Shown one piece after another: positions 43,394 to 55,832 of a stretch of 64,000 nucleotides of DNA. The stretch is from Osedax frankpressi (Eukaryota; Annelida; Polychaeta; Sabellida; Siboglinidae), in NCBI GenBank assembly GCA_964035775.1, contig OZ038314.1, positions 4,559,275 through 4,623,274 on the forward strand. The letters are read 5' to 3'. Under the pieces are notes generated by a model. It worked only from the letters and a program-made list of their open reading frames with translations, did no database searches and had not been told where the DNA came from. The translations under genes were made by a program, and so were the position numbers. How positions within the stretch are numbered: the stretch's first letter is position 1; each line of letters begins with the position of its first letter.

Positions 43394-46300
43394 AACTATA
43401 ACTTAAATAACTATAACTTAAATAACTATAAATTAAATAACTAAACTTAAATTACTATAACTTAAATTACTATTAATTAAATAACTATAACTTAAATAAC
43501 TATAACTTAAATAACTATAACTTAAATAACTATAACTTAAATAACTATAAATTAAATAACTATAAATTAAATAACTATAACTTAAATAACTATAACTTAA
43601 ATAACTATAACTTAAATAACTATAACTTAAATAACTATAACTTAAATAACCATAAATAAAAAAACTATAAATTAAATAACTATAACTTAAATAACTATAA
43701 TTTAATAACTATAACTTAAATAACTATAACTTAACTAACGATAACTTAATTAACTATAACTTAAATAACTATTAATTAAATAACTATAACTTAAATAACT
43801 ATAACTTAAATAACTATAACTTAAATAACTATAACTTAAATAACTATAAATTAAATAACTATAAATTAAATAACTATAACTTAAATAACTATAACTTAAA
43901 TAACTATAACTTATATAACTATAACTTAAATAACTATAACTTAAATAACTATTAATTAAATAACTATAACTTAAATAACTATAACTTAAATAACTATAAC
44001 TTAAATAACTATAACTTAAATAACTATAACTTAAATAACTATAAATTAAATAACTATAAATTAAATAACTATAACTTAAATAACTATAACTTAAATAACT
44101 ATAACTTAAATAACTATAACTTAAATAACTATAACTTAAATAACTATTAATTAAATAACTATAACTTAAATAACTATAACTTAAATAACTATAACTTAAA
44201 TAACTATAACTTAAATAACTATAACTTAAATAACTATTAATTAAATAACTATAACTTAAATAACTATAACTTAAATAACTATAACTTAAATAACTATAAC
44301 TTAAATAACTATAACTTAAATAACTATAACTTAAATAACTATAAATTAAATAACTATAACTTAAATAACTATAACTTAAATAACTATAACTTAAATAACT
44401 ATAACTTAAATAACTATAACTTAAATAACTATTAATTAAATAACTATAACTTAAATAACTATAACTTAAATAACTATAACTTAAATAACTATAACTTAAA
44501 TAACTATAACTTAAATAACTATAACTTAAATAACTATAACTTAAATAACTATAAATTAACTAACGATAACTTAATTAACTATAACTTAAATAACTATAAA
44601 TTAAATAACTAAACTTAAATTACTATAACTTAAATTACTATTAATTAAATAACTATAACTTAAATAACTATAACTTAAATAACTATAACTTAAATAACTA
44701 TAACTTAAATAACTATAACTTAAATAACTATAACTTAAATAACTATAACTTAAATAACTATTAATTAAATAACTATAACTTAAATAACTATAACTTAAAT
44801 AACTCTAACTTAAATAACTATAACTTAAATAACTATAACTTAAATAACTATAACTTAAATAACTATAAATTAAATAACTATAACTTAAATAACTATAACT
44901 TAAATAACTATAACTTAAATAACTATAACTTAAATAACTATAACTTAAATAACTATAACTTAAATAACTATAACTTAAATAACTATTAATTAAATAACTA
45001 TAACTTAAATAACTATAACTTAAATAACTATAACTTAAATAACTATAACTTAAATAACTATTAATTAAATAACTATAACTTAAATAACTATAACTTAATT
45101 AACTATAACTTAAATAACTATAACTTAAATAACTATAACTTAAATAACCATAAATAAAAAAACTATAAATTAAATAACTATAACTTAAATAACTATAATT
45201 TAATAACTATAACTTAAATAACTATAACTTAACTAACGATAACTTAATTAACTATAACTTAAATAACTATAAATTAAATAACTAAACTTAAATTACTATA
45301 ACTTAAATTACTATTAATTAAATAACTATAACTTAAATAACTATAACTTAAATAACTATAACTTAAATAACTATAACTTAAATAACTATAAATTAAATAA
45401 CTATAAATTAAATAACTATAACTTAAATAACTATAACTTAAATAACTATAACTTAAATAACTATAACTTAAATAACTATAACTTAAATAACTATAACTTA
45501 AATAACTATAACTTAAATAACTATTAATTAAATAACTATAACTTAAATAACTATAACTTAAATAACTATAACTTAAATAACTATAACTTAAATAACTATA
45601 ACTTAAATAACTATAACTTAAATAACTATAACTTAAATAACTATAACTTAAATAACTATAACTTAAATAACTATAACTTAAATAACTATAAATTAAATAA
45701 CTATAACTTAAATAACTATAACTTAAATAACTATAACTTAAATAACTATAACTTAAATAACTATAACTTAAATAACTATTAATTAAATAACTATAACTTA
45801 AATAACTATTAATTAAATAACTATAACTTAAATAACTATAACTTAAATAACTATAACTTAAATAACTATAACTTAAATAACAATAAATGAAAAAACTATA
45901 AATTAAATAACTATAACTTAAATAACTATAATTTAATAACTATAACTTAAATAACTATAACTTAACTAACGATAACTTAATTAACTATAACTTAAATAAC
46001 TATAAATTAAATAACTAAACTTAAATTACTATAACTTAAATTACTATTAATTAAATAACTATAACTTAAATAACTATAACTTAAATAACTATAACTTAAA
46101 TAACTATAACTTAAATAACTATAAATTAAATAACTATAAATTAAATAACTATAACTTAAATAACTATAACTTAAATAACTATAACTTAAATAACTATAAC
46201 TTAAATAACTATTAATTAAATAACTATAACTTAAATAACTATAACTTAAATAACTATAACTTAAATAACTATAACTTAAATAACAATAAATGAAAAAACT

Positions 46301-46849
46301 ATAAATTAAATAACTATAACTTAAATAACTATAATTTAATAACTATAACTTAAATAACTATAACTTAACTAACGATAACTTAATTAACTATAACTTAAAT
46401 AACTATAAATTAAATAACTAAACTTAAATTACTATAACTTAAATTACTATTAATTAAATAACTATAACTTAAATAACTATAACTTAAATAACTATAACTT
46501 AAATAACTATAACTTAAATAACTATAAATTAAATAACTATAAATTAAATAACTATAACTTAAATAACTATAACTTAAATAACTATAACTTAAATAACTAT
46601 AACTTAAATAACTATAACTTAAATAACTATAACTTAAATAACTATTAATTAAATAACTATAACTTAAATAACTATAACTTAAATAACTATAACTTAAATA
46701 ACTATAACTTAAATAACTATAACTTAAATAACTATAACTTAAATAACTATAAATTAAATAACTATAACTTAAATAACTATAACTTAAATAACTATAACTT
46801 AAATAAATATAACTTAAATAACTATAACTTAAATAACTATAAATTAAAT

Positions 46850-47380
46850 AACTATAAATTCAATAACTATAACTTATATAACTAAAATTTAAATAACTAT
46901 AACTTAGATAACTATAACTTAAATAACGATAACTTAATTAACTATAACTTAGATAACTATAATTTAAATAATTATAACTTAAATAACTATAACTTAAATA
47001 ACTATAACTTAAATAACTATAACTTAAATAACTATAACTTAAATAACTATAACTTAAATAACTATAACTTAAATAACTATAACTTAAATAACTATAACTT
47101 AAATAACTATAATTTAAATAACTATAATAACTATAAATTAAATAACTAAAAATTAAATAACTATAAATTAAATAACTATAAATTAAATAACTATAAATTA
47201 AATAACTATAACTTAAATAAATATAATTTAATAACTATAACTTAAATAACTATAACTTAAATAACTATAAATTAAATAACTATTAATTAAATAACTATAA
47301 CTTAAATAAATATCACTTAAATAGCTATAATATAATAACTATAACTTAAATAACTAAAACTTAAATAATTATAATATAAT
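46850..47380. repeat. E/L2 module fused early to a P block
   Basis: E is at 46,850. The copy carries AACTTAGAT variants (near 46,905 and 46,950), shared with the copies at 48.7, 55.3 and 59.6 kb. It has five A-type monomers, one altered, and L2 at 47,308. After AATTATAATATAAT it has one C-type monomer and then a P block at 47,396, so the AAATATATC and AAATATTATATAAT part is missing. Confidence 0.82.
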
Positions 47381-47933
47381 AACTATAACTTAAATAACCA
47401 TAAATGAAAAAACTATAAATTAAATAACTATAACTTAAATAACTATAATTTAATAACTATAACTTAAATAACTATAACTTAACTAACGATAACTTAATTA
47501 ACTCTAACTTAAATAACTATAAATTAAATAACTAAACTTAAATTACTATAACTTAAATTACTATTAATTAAATAACTATAACTTAAATAACTATAACTTA
47601 AATAACTATAACTTAAATAACTATAACTTAAATAACTATAAATTAAATAACTATAAATTAAATAACTATAACTTAAATAACTATAACTAAAATAACTATA
47701 ACTTAAATAACTATAACTTAAATAACTATAACTTAAATAACTATTAATTAAATAACTATAACTTAAATAACTATAACTTAAATAACTATAACTTAAATAA
47801 CTATATCTTAAATAACTATAACTTAAATAACTATAAATTAAATAACTATAACTTAAATAACTTTAACTTAAATAACTATAACTTAAATAACTATAACTTA
47901 AATAACTATAACTTAAATAACTATAAATTAAAT

Positions 47934-48227
47934 AACTATAAATTCAATAACTATAACTTATATAACTAAAATTTAAATAACTATAACTTAAATAACTATA
48001 ACTTAAATAACGATAACTTAATTAACTATAACTTATATAACTATAATTTAAATAATTATAACTTAAATAACTATAACTTAAATAACTATAACTTAAATAA
48101 CTATAACTTAAATAACTATAACTTAAATAACTATAACTTAAATAACTATAACTTAAATAACTATAACTTAAATAACTATAACTTAAATAACTATAATTTA
48201 AATAACTATAATAACTATAAATTAAAT
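47934..48227. repeat. E/L2 module truncated after one A-type monomer
   Basis: It runs from E through F-type and the 9-bp monomer to a single A-type monomer, then passes straight into the P-block tail (AACTAAACTTAAAT). The L2 part is absent. The same fusion appears at 54,762 and 59,061. Confidence 0.85.
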
Positions 48228-48676
48228 AACTAAACTTAAATTACTATAACTTAAATTACTATTAATTAAATAACTATAACTTAAATAACTATAACTTAAA
48301 TAACTATAACTTAAATAACTATAACTTAAATAACTATAAATTAAATAACTATAAATTAAATAACTATAACTTAAATAACTATAACTTAAATAACTATAAC
48401 TTAAATAACTATAACTTAAATAACTATAACTTAAATAACTATTAATTAAATAACTATAACTTAAATAACTATAACTTAAATAACTATAACTTAAATAACT
48501 ATAACTTAAATAACTATAACTTAAATAACTATAACTTAAATAACTATAACTTAAATAACTATAAATTAAATAACTATAACTTAAATAACTATAACTTAAA
48601 TAACTATAACTTAAATAAATATAACTTAAATAACTATAACTTAAATAACTATAACTTAAATAACTATAAATTAAAT

Positions 48677-49312
48677 AACTATAAATTCAATAACTATAAC
48701 TTATATAACTAAAATTTAAATAACTATAACTTAGATAACTATAACTTAAATAACGATAACTTAATTAACTATAACTTAGATAACTATAATTTAAATAATT
48801 ATAACTTAAATAACTATAACTTAAATAACTATAACTTAAATAACTATAACTTAAATAACTATAACTTAAATAACTATAACTTAAATAACTATAACTTAAA
48901 TAACTATAACTTAAATAACTATAACTTAAATAACTATAATTTAAATAACTATAATAACTATAAATTAAATAACTATAAATTAAATAACTATAAATTAAAT
49001 AACTATAAATTAAATAACTATAAATTAAATAACTATAAATTAAATAACTATAAATTAAATAACTATAAATTAAATAACTATAAATTAAATAACTATAAAT
49101 TAAATAACTATAACTTAAATAAATATAATTTAATAACTATAACTTAAATAACTATAACTTAAATAACTATAAATTAAATAACTATTAATTAAATAACTAT
49201 AACTTAAATAAATATCACTTAAATAGCTATAATATAATAACTATAACTTAAATAACTAAAACTTAAATAATTATAATATAATAACTATAAATTAAATAAA
49301 TATAACTTAAAT
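48677..49312. repeat. E/L2 module with altered right end
   Basis: Ten A-type monomers, L2 at 49,210, then AAATATAACTTAAAT in place of AAATATATCTTAAAT. It leads into the P-block variant AACCACAAATGAAAA at 49,343. Confidence 0.83.
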
Positions 49313-50219
49313 AACTATAACTTAAATAACTATAACTTAAATAACCACAAATGAAAAAACTATAAATTAAATAACTATAACTTAAATAACTATAATTTAA
49401 TAACTATAACTTAAATAACTATAACTTAACTAACGATAACTTAATTAACTATAACTTAAATAACTATAAATTAAATAACTAAACTTAAATTACTATTAAT
49501 TAAATAACTATAACTTAAATAACTATAACTTAAATAACTATAACTTAAATAACTATAACTTAAATAACTATAAATTAAATAACTATAAATTAAATAACTA
49601 TAACTTAAATAACTATAACTTAAATAACTATAACTTAAATAACTATAACTTAAATAACTATAACTTAAATAACTATTAATTAAATAACTATAACTTAAAT
49701 AACTATAACTTAAATAACTATAACTTAAATAACTATAACTTAAATAACTATAACTTAAATAACTATAACTTAAATAACTATAAATTAAATAACTATAACT
49801 TAAATAACTATAACTTAAATAACTATAACTTAAATAACTATAACTTAAATAACTATAACTTAAATAACTATAAATTAAATAACTATAAATTCAATAACTA
49901 TAACTTATATAACTAAAATTTAAATAACTATAACTTAAATAACTATAACTTAAATAACGATAACTTAATTAACTATAACTTATATAACTATAATTTAAAT
50001 AATTATAACTTAAATAACTATAACTTAAATAACTATAACTTAAATAACTATAACTTAAATAACTATAACTTAAATAACTATAACTTAAATAACTATAACT
50101 TAAATAACTATAACTTAAATAACTATAACTTAAATAACTATAACTTAAATAACTATAACTTAAATAACTATAACTTAAATAACTATAACTTAAATAACTA
50201 TAACTTAAATAACTATAAT

Positions 50220-50223
50220 TTAA
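50220..50223. repeat. TTAA target-site duplication, left
   Basis: TTAA is positions 10-13 of the F-type monomer that starts at 50,211. It is matched by TTAA at the other end of the element. Confidence 0.93.
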
Positions 50224-50243
50224 GGGGGGTCATCCAGCAGAAA
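50224..50243. repeat. Left inverted terminal repeat
   Basis: Reads GGGGGGTCATCCAGCAGAAA (six G). It matches the reverse complement of the right end except for one G in the tract. Beyond 20 bp the ends remain only loosely alike (ATTTT against ATATT). Confidence 0.93.
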
Positions 50244-50245
50244 TT

Positions 50246-50350
50246 TTACATGGGCGAGATAGGCAATTCGCTACTCACTATAAATGTAATTTCGTCCTCA
50301 ATACCTGGAATCATGCCTCTATTTTTCGTATACTTGACAAACAATAACAT
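50246..50350 (-). other. Short minus-strand frame in the GC-richer left end (doubtful relic)
   Basis: An ATG-to-stop frame of 34 codons ends a few bases inside the left terminal repeat. It lies in the most GC-rich part of the element: about 42% G+C over 50,224-50,330 by my count, clearly above the AT-rich remainder. Its C-terminal part has a mixed composition (..GIEDEITFIVSSELPISPM), unlike the low-complexity products of AT-rich DNA. It could be the tail of a lost transposase or of captured sequence, or chance. No family motif is recognised. The same bases are read on the other strand by the 64-codon frame, so at most one is meaningful. Confidence 0.15.
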
Positions 50351-50422
50351 GTGTACATATCTACCTTTTTATTTTTTGTATATATGCAATATAATTACTT
50401 ATCTAATATACAATACTTTTAC

Positions 50423-50464
50423 ACGAAAAAAAATACATTTATAAACCACTATATTATCAATAAC
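50423..50464. repeat. Internal direct repeat of the transposon, copy 1
   Basis: Contains ATAAACCACT followed by ATATTATCAATAAC. It matches 50,895-50,937 with small differences, including the upstream GAAAAA..TAC section. The two copies are about 470 bp apart in the same orientation. Either an internal duplication or a paired binding site is possible. Confidence 0.6.
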
Positions 50465-50894
50465 TAAAGTAAAAATTAAATTTAGAGAATATAAAAAAGG
50501 TAGTTATATAGATATATCAATTATACATATACTCAAGAAAAATGAACTATTTATATGTATTATTACGTGAGAAATTAAATTTATAAGTAGAGTAGTACAC
50601 CGAAAATAATTATTCTGAGAAAACGCTAGTCAAAGTTTATATATTTTTATTAGAATATTTACAAAAATATTTATCATGAATCTTGTATATTTACAAGTAT
50701 GAGTATTATAAATTATAGTTATATAAATCTAATAATATAAATATAAATACATATGTACATAACACACATAGATATACCCATTATAATAATTATGATACAT
50801 ATTAGTATTAGTATAATAAACATATAAATCATAACAACTGTTTTCTTGAACTGCCTTTTACATCGTTTTGCGCGTTTTATCAAATCCCCCATTA

Positions 50895-50937
50895 TGAAAA
50901 ATACTATGGTAATAAACCACTAAAACGTATCAATAAC
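50895..50937. repeat. Internal direct repeat of the transposon, copy 2
   Basis: Reads ATAAACCACT then AAAACGTATCAATAAC at 50,912-50,937, preceded by TGAAAAATACTATGGTA. It is two bases longer than the corresponding part of copy 1 and differs mainly in the centre. Confidence 0.6.
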
Positions 50938-51375
50938 AATTCTATCTTATGGTAAATACAATGTAATATATAAAAACAACAATTTATATTGATGATTTGA
51001 ATAGAGAAAAAATTACGTGCAAATATATAATATGAAAATAAAACAAAGGAAGAGACGCTATTTATTGGTTGTTGAGATCATTTGATGATAATATTATAAT
51101 AGTAATAAGATAGAATCATAGATATTGGTTATTTTGCTGTTTGAATGTTGAAAAACCGATAAATATTGACTTTATAATGAAAATTATACAGGAAATAAAT
51201 AAATTGTTCAATTTATTATTTTATTATTATTTTATTAGGCCCTATACGAAAACTCTTGTTTTATACCTTTATATTGCGCTTTTGACTCTGAAACTTTGAC
51301 ATAACATTTATAACATATGAATACTTCAATTTATGAAATAAAAAAAAAATTAACATCACCTTTTTATTTTAATAT

Positions 51376-51396
51376 TTTCTGCTGGATGACCCCCCC
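51376..51396. repeat. Right inverted terminal repeat
   Basis: TTTCTGCTGGATGA followed by seven C. It is the reverse complement of the left terminal repeat with one extra base in the homopolymer. Confidence 0.93.
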
Positions 51397-51400
51397 TTAA
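51397..51400. repeat. TTAA target-site duplication, right
   Basis: The second TTAA copy. The following AT completes the split F-type monomer, and the array continues in register with AACTATAAT. Confidence 0.93.
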
Positions 51401-53532
51401 ATAACTATAATAATTATAAATTAAATAACTATAAATTAAATAACTATAAATTAAATAACTATAAATTAAATAACTATAAATTAAATAACTATAAATTAAA
51501 TAACTATAAATTAAATAACTATAAATTAAATAACTATAAATTAAATAACTATAAATTAAATAACTATAAATTAAATAACTATAACTTAAATAAATATAAT
51601 TTAATAACTATAACTTAAATAACTATAACTTAAATAACTATAAATTAAATAACTATTAATTAAATAACTATAACTTAAATAAATATCACTTAAATAGCTA
51701 TAATATAATAACTATAACTTAAATAACTAAAACTTAAATAATTATAATATAATAACTATAAATTAAATAAATATATCTTAAATAACTATAACTTAAATAA
51801 ATATTATATAATAACTATAACTTAAATAACTATAAATTAAATAACTAAACTTAAATAACTATAACTTAAATTACTATTAATTAAATAACTATAACTTAAA
51901 TAACTATAACTTAAATAACTATAACTTAAATAACTATAACTTAAATAACTATTAATTAAATAACTATAACTTAAATAACTATAACTTAAATAACTATAAC
52001 TTAAATAACTATAAATTAAATAACTATAAATTAAATAACTATAACTTAAATAACTATAACTTAAATAACTATAACTTAAATAACTATAACTTAAATAACT
52101 ATAACTTAAATAACCATAAATGAAAAAACTATAAATTAAATAACTATAACTTAAATAACTATAATTTAATGACTATAACTTAAATAACTATAACTTAACT
52201 AACGATAACTTAATTAACTATAACTTAAATAACTATAAATTAAATAACTAAACTTAAATTACTATAACTTAAATTACTATTAATTAAATAACTATAACTT
52301 AAATAACTATAACTTAAATAACTATAACTTAAATAACTATAACTTAAATAACTATAAATTAAATAACTATAAATTAAATAACTATAACTTAAATAACTAT
52401 AACTTAAATAACTATAACTTAAATAACTATAACTTAAATAACTATAACTTAAATAACTATTAATTAAATAACTATAACTTAAATAACTATAACTTAAATA
52501 ACTATAACTTAAATAACTATAACTTAAATAACTATAACTTAAATAACTATAACTTAAATAACTATAACTTAAATAACTATAACTTAAATAACTATTAATT
52601 AAATAACTATAACTTAAATAACTATAACTTAAATAACTATAACTTAAATAACTATAACTTAAATAACTATAACTTAAATAACTATAACTTAAATAACTAT
52701 AACTTAAATAACTATAAATTAAATAACTATAACTTAAATAACTATAACTTAAATAACTATAACTTAAATAACTATAACTTAAATAACTATAACTTAAATA
52801 ACTATTAATTAAATAACTATAACTTAAATAACTATAACTTAAATAACTATAACTTAAATAACTATAACTTAAATAACTATAACTTAAATAACTATTAATT
52901 AAATAACTATAACTTAAATAACTATAACTTAAATAACTATAACTTAAATAACTATAACTTAAATAACTATAACTTAAATAACTATGACTTAAATAACCAT
53001 AAATGAAAAAACTATAAATTAAATAACTATAACTTAAATAACTATAATTTAATAACTATAACTTAAATAACTATAACTTAACTAACGATAACTTAATTAA
53101 CTCTAACTTAAATAACTATAAATTAAATAACTAAACTTAAATTACTATAACTTAAATTACTATTAATTAAATAACTATAACTTAAATAACTATAACTTAA
53201 ATAACTATAACTTAAATAACTATAAATTAAATAACTATAAATTAAATAACTATAACTTAAATAACTATTACTTAAATAACTATAACTTAAATAACTATAA
53301 CTTAAATAACTATAACTTAAATAACTATTAATTAAATAACTATAACTTAAATAACTATAACTTAAATAACTATAACTTAAATAACTATAACTTAAATAAC
53401 TATAACTTAAATTACTATAACTTAAATAACTATAAATTAAATAACTATAACTTAAATAACTTTAACTTAAATAACTATAACTTAAATAACTATAACTTAA
53501 ATAACTATAACTTAAATAACTATAAATTAAAT

Positions 53533-54288
53533 AACTATAAATTCAATAACTATAACTTATATAACTAAAATTTAAATAACTATAACTTAAATAACTATAA
53601 CTTAAATAACGATAACTTAATTAACTATAACTTATATAACTATAATTTAAATAATTATAACTTAAATAACTATAACTTAAATAACTATAACTTAAATAAC
53701 TATAACTTAAATAACTATAACTTAAATAACTATAACTTAAATAACTATAACTTAAATAACTATAACTTAAATAACTATAACTTAAATAACTATAACTTAA
53801 ATAACTATAATTTAAATAACTATAATAACTATAAATTAAATAACTATAAATTAAATAACTATAAATTAAATAACTATAAATTAAATAACTATAAATTAAA
53901 TAACTATAAATTAAATAACTATAAATTAAATAACTATAAATTAAATAACTATAAATTAAATAACTATAAATTAAATAACTATAAATTAAATAACTATAAA
54001 TTAAATAACTATAAATTAAATAACTATAAATTAAATAACTATAAATTAAATAACTATAAATTAAATAACTATAAATTAAATAACTATAACTTAAATAAAT
54101 ATAATTTAATAACTATTACTTAAATAACTATAACTTAAATAACTATAAATTAAATAACTATTAATTAAATAACTATAACTTAAATAAATATCACTTAAAT
54201 AGCTATAATATAATAACTATAACTTAAATAACTAAAACTTAAATAATTATAATATAATAACTATAAATTAAATAAATATATCTTAAAT
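53533..54288. repeat. E/L2 module, longest A-run
   Basis: Seventeen A-type monomers (53,827-54,081), the longest seen, with L2 at 54,186. It ends at AAATATATCTTAAAT and continues in C-type monomers to another E monomer 921 bp after the first. Confidence 0.86.
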
Positions 54289-54453
54289 AACTATAACTTA
54301 AATAACTATAACTTAAATAACTATATCTTAAATAACTATAACTTAAATAACTATAAATTAAATAACTATAACTTAAATAACTTTAACTTAAATAACTATA
54401 ACTTAAATAACTATAACTTAAATAACTATAACTTAAATAACTATAAATTAAAT

Positions 54454-54762
54454 AACTATAAATTCAATAACTATAACTTATATAACTAAAATTTAAATAA
54501 CTATAACTTAAATAACTATAACTTAAATAACGATAACTTAATTAACTATAACTTATATAACTATAATTTAAATAATTATAACTTAAATAACTATAACTTA
54601 AATAACTATAACTTAAATAACTATAACTTAAATAACTATAACTTAAATAACTATAACTTAAATAACTATAACTTAAATAACTATAACTTAAATAACTATA
54701 ACTTAAATAACTATAACTTAAATAACTATAATTTAAATAACTATAATAACTATAAATTAAAT
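54454..54762. repeat. E/L2 module truncated after one A-type monomer
   Basis: Same fusion into the P-block tail as at 47,934-48,227. The two share AACTATATCTTAAAT and AACTTTAACTTAAAT upstream, so they descend from one rearranged unit. Confidence 0.85.
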
Positions 54763-55241
54763 AACTAAACTTAAATTACTATAACTTAAATTACTATTAA
54801 TTAAATAACTATAACTTAAATAACTATAACTTAAATAACTATAACTTAAATAACTATAAATTAAATAACTATAAATTAAATAACTATAACTTAAATAACT
54901 ATAACTTAAATAACTATAACTTAAATAACTATAACTTAAATAACTATAACTTAAATAACTATTAATTAAATAACTATAACTTAAATAACTATAACTTAAA
55001 TAACTATAACTTAAATAACTATAACTTAAATAACTATAACTTAAATAACTATAACTTAAATAACTATAACTTAAATAACTATAACTTAAATAACTATAAC
55101 TTAAATAACTATAACTTAAATAACTATAAATTAAATAACTATAACTTAAATAACTATAACTTAAATAACTATAACTTAAATAAATATAACTTAAATAACT
55201 ATAACTTAAATAACTATAACTTAAATAACTATAAATTAAAT

Positions 55242-55832
55242 AACTATAAATTCAATAACTATAACTTATATAACTAAAATTTAAATAACTATAACTTAGA
55301 TAACTATAACTTAAATAACGATAACTTAATTAACTATAACTTAGATAACTATAATTTAAATAATTATAACTTAAATAACTATAACTTAAATAACTATAAC
55401 TTAAATAACTATAACTTAAATAACTATAACTTAAATAACTATAACTTAAATAACTATAACTTAAATAACTATAACTTAAATAACTATAACTTAAATAACT
55501 ATAACTTAAATAACTATAATTTAAATAACTATAATAACTATAAATTAAATAACTATAAATTAAATAACTATAAATTAAATAACTATAAATTAAATAACTA
55601 TAAATTAAATAACTATAAATTAAATAACTATAACTTAAATAAATATAATTTAATAACTATAACTTAAATAACTATAACTTAAATAACTATAAATTAAATA
55701 ACTATTAATTAAATAACTATAACTTAAATAAATATCACTTAAATAGCTATAATATAATAACTATAACTTAAATAACTAAAACTTAAATAATTATAATATA
55801 ATAACTATAAATTAAATAAATATAACTTAAAT
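55242..55832. repeat. E/L2 module with altered right end
   Basis: It has AACTTAGAT variants, six A-type monomers, L2 at 55,730, then AAATATAACTTAAAT, leading to the P variant AACCACAAATGAAAA at 55,863. Confidence 0.85.

Larger units (their letters stand above)
1..50219. repeat. 15-bp AT-rich satellite array, left part
   Basis: A head-to-tail array of AACTATAACTTAAAT runs without interruption from the first base, so the array extends beyond the window. Because 60 is a multiple of 15, pure stretches repeat identically on successive 60-base lines. Common variants are AACTATAAATTAAAT (A-type), AACTATTAATTAAAT (T-type) and AACTATAATTTAAAT (F-type). Rarer ones mark higher-order units. Monomers of 14, 13, 11 or 9 bp occur at fixed places in those units. 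No inverted monomer was seen. There is no gene in this stretch: no ATG-initiated frame of useful length was found, and the stop-free frames are products of the repeat itself. The role is unknown; a centromeric or pericentromeric location is an inference only. Confidence 0.97.
50224..51396. mobile_element. Non-autonomous TTAA-site DNA transposon (piggyBac- or Kolobok-like), 1,173 bp
   Basis: A unique AT-rich sequence, unrelated to the satellite, bounded by inverted terminal repeats of 20 and 21 bp and by TTAA duplications. Removing it together with one TTAA restores a perfect F-type monomer. TTAA target duplication is known for piggyBac, Kolobok and Sola3 transposons. Canonical piggyBac ends begin CCC/CCY while this one begins with a G-tract, so Kolobok is at least as likely; the family is not settled. 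No transposase frame is present. The longest ATG frame is 64 codons (50,250-50,444, + strand), hydrophobic and without recognisable motifs, so the element must have been mobilised in trans. Its terminal repeats are nearly intact and no other copy occurs in the window. It also contains an imperfect internal direct repeat and a GC-richer left end. Confidence 0.92.
49881..51812. repeat. E/L2 module interrupted by a transposon
   Basis: E at 49,881, then AATTATAACTTAAAT, thirteen C-type monomers and an F-type monomer (starting 50,211) that is split by the transposon. On the right the F-type monomer is completed, followed by AACTATAAT, AATTATAAATTAAAT, more A-type monomers (eleven in total) and L2 at 51,681. 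Apart from the insert the order is that of a normal module. Confidence 0.9.

Noticed and set aside
50250-50444. 64-codon ATG frame on the + strand in the transposon.
   Set aside because: It starts just inside the terminal repeat, has low-complexity hydrophobic and Asn/Tyr/Ile-rich composition, shows no motif and runs into AT-rich sequence. It is best read as a chance frame, so it is not listed as a gene.
50501-50820. Possible gene or RNA in the AT-rich middle of the transposon.
   Set aside because: Only short ATA-rich frames and no tRNA-like or conserved structured motif could be seen.
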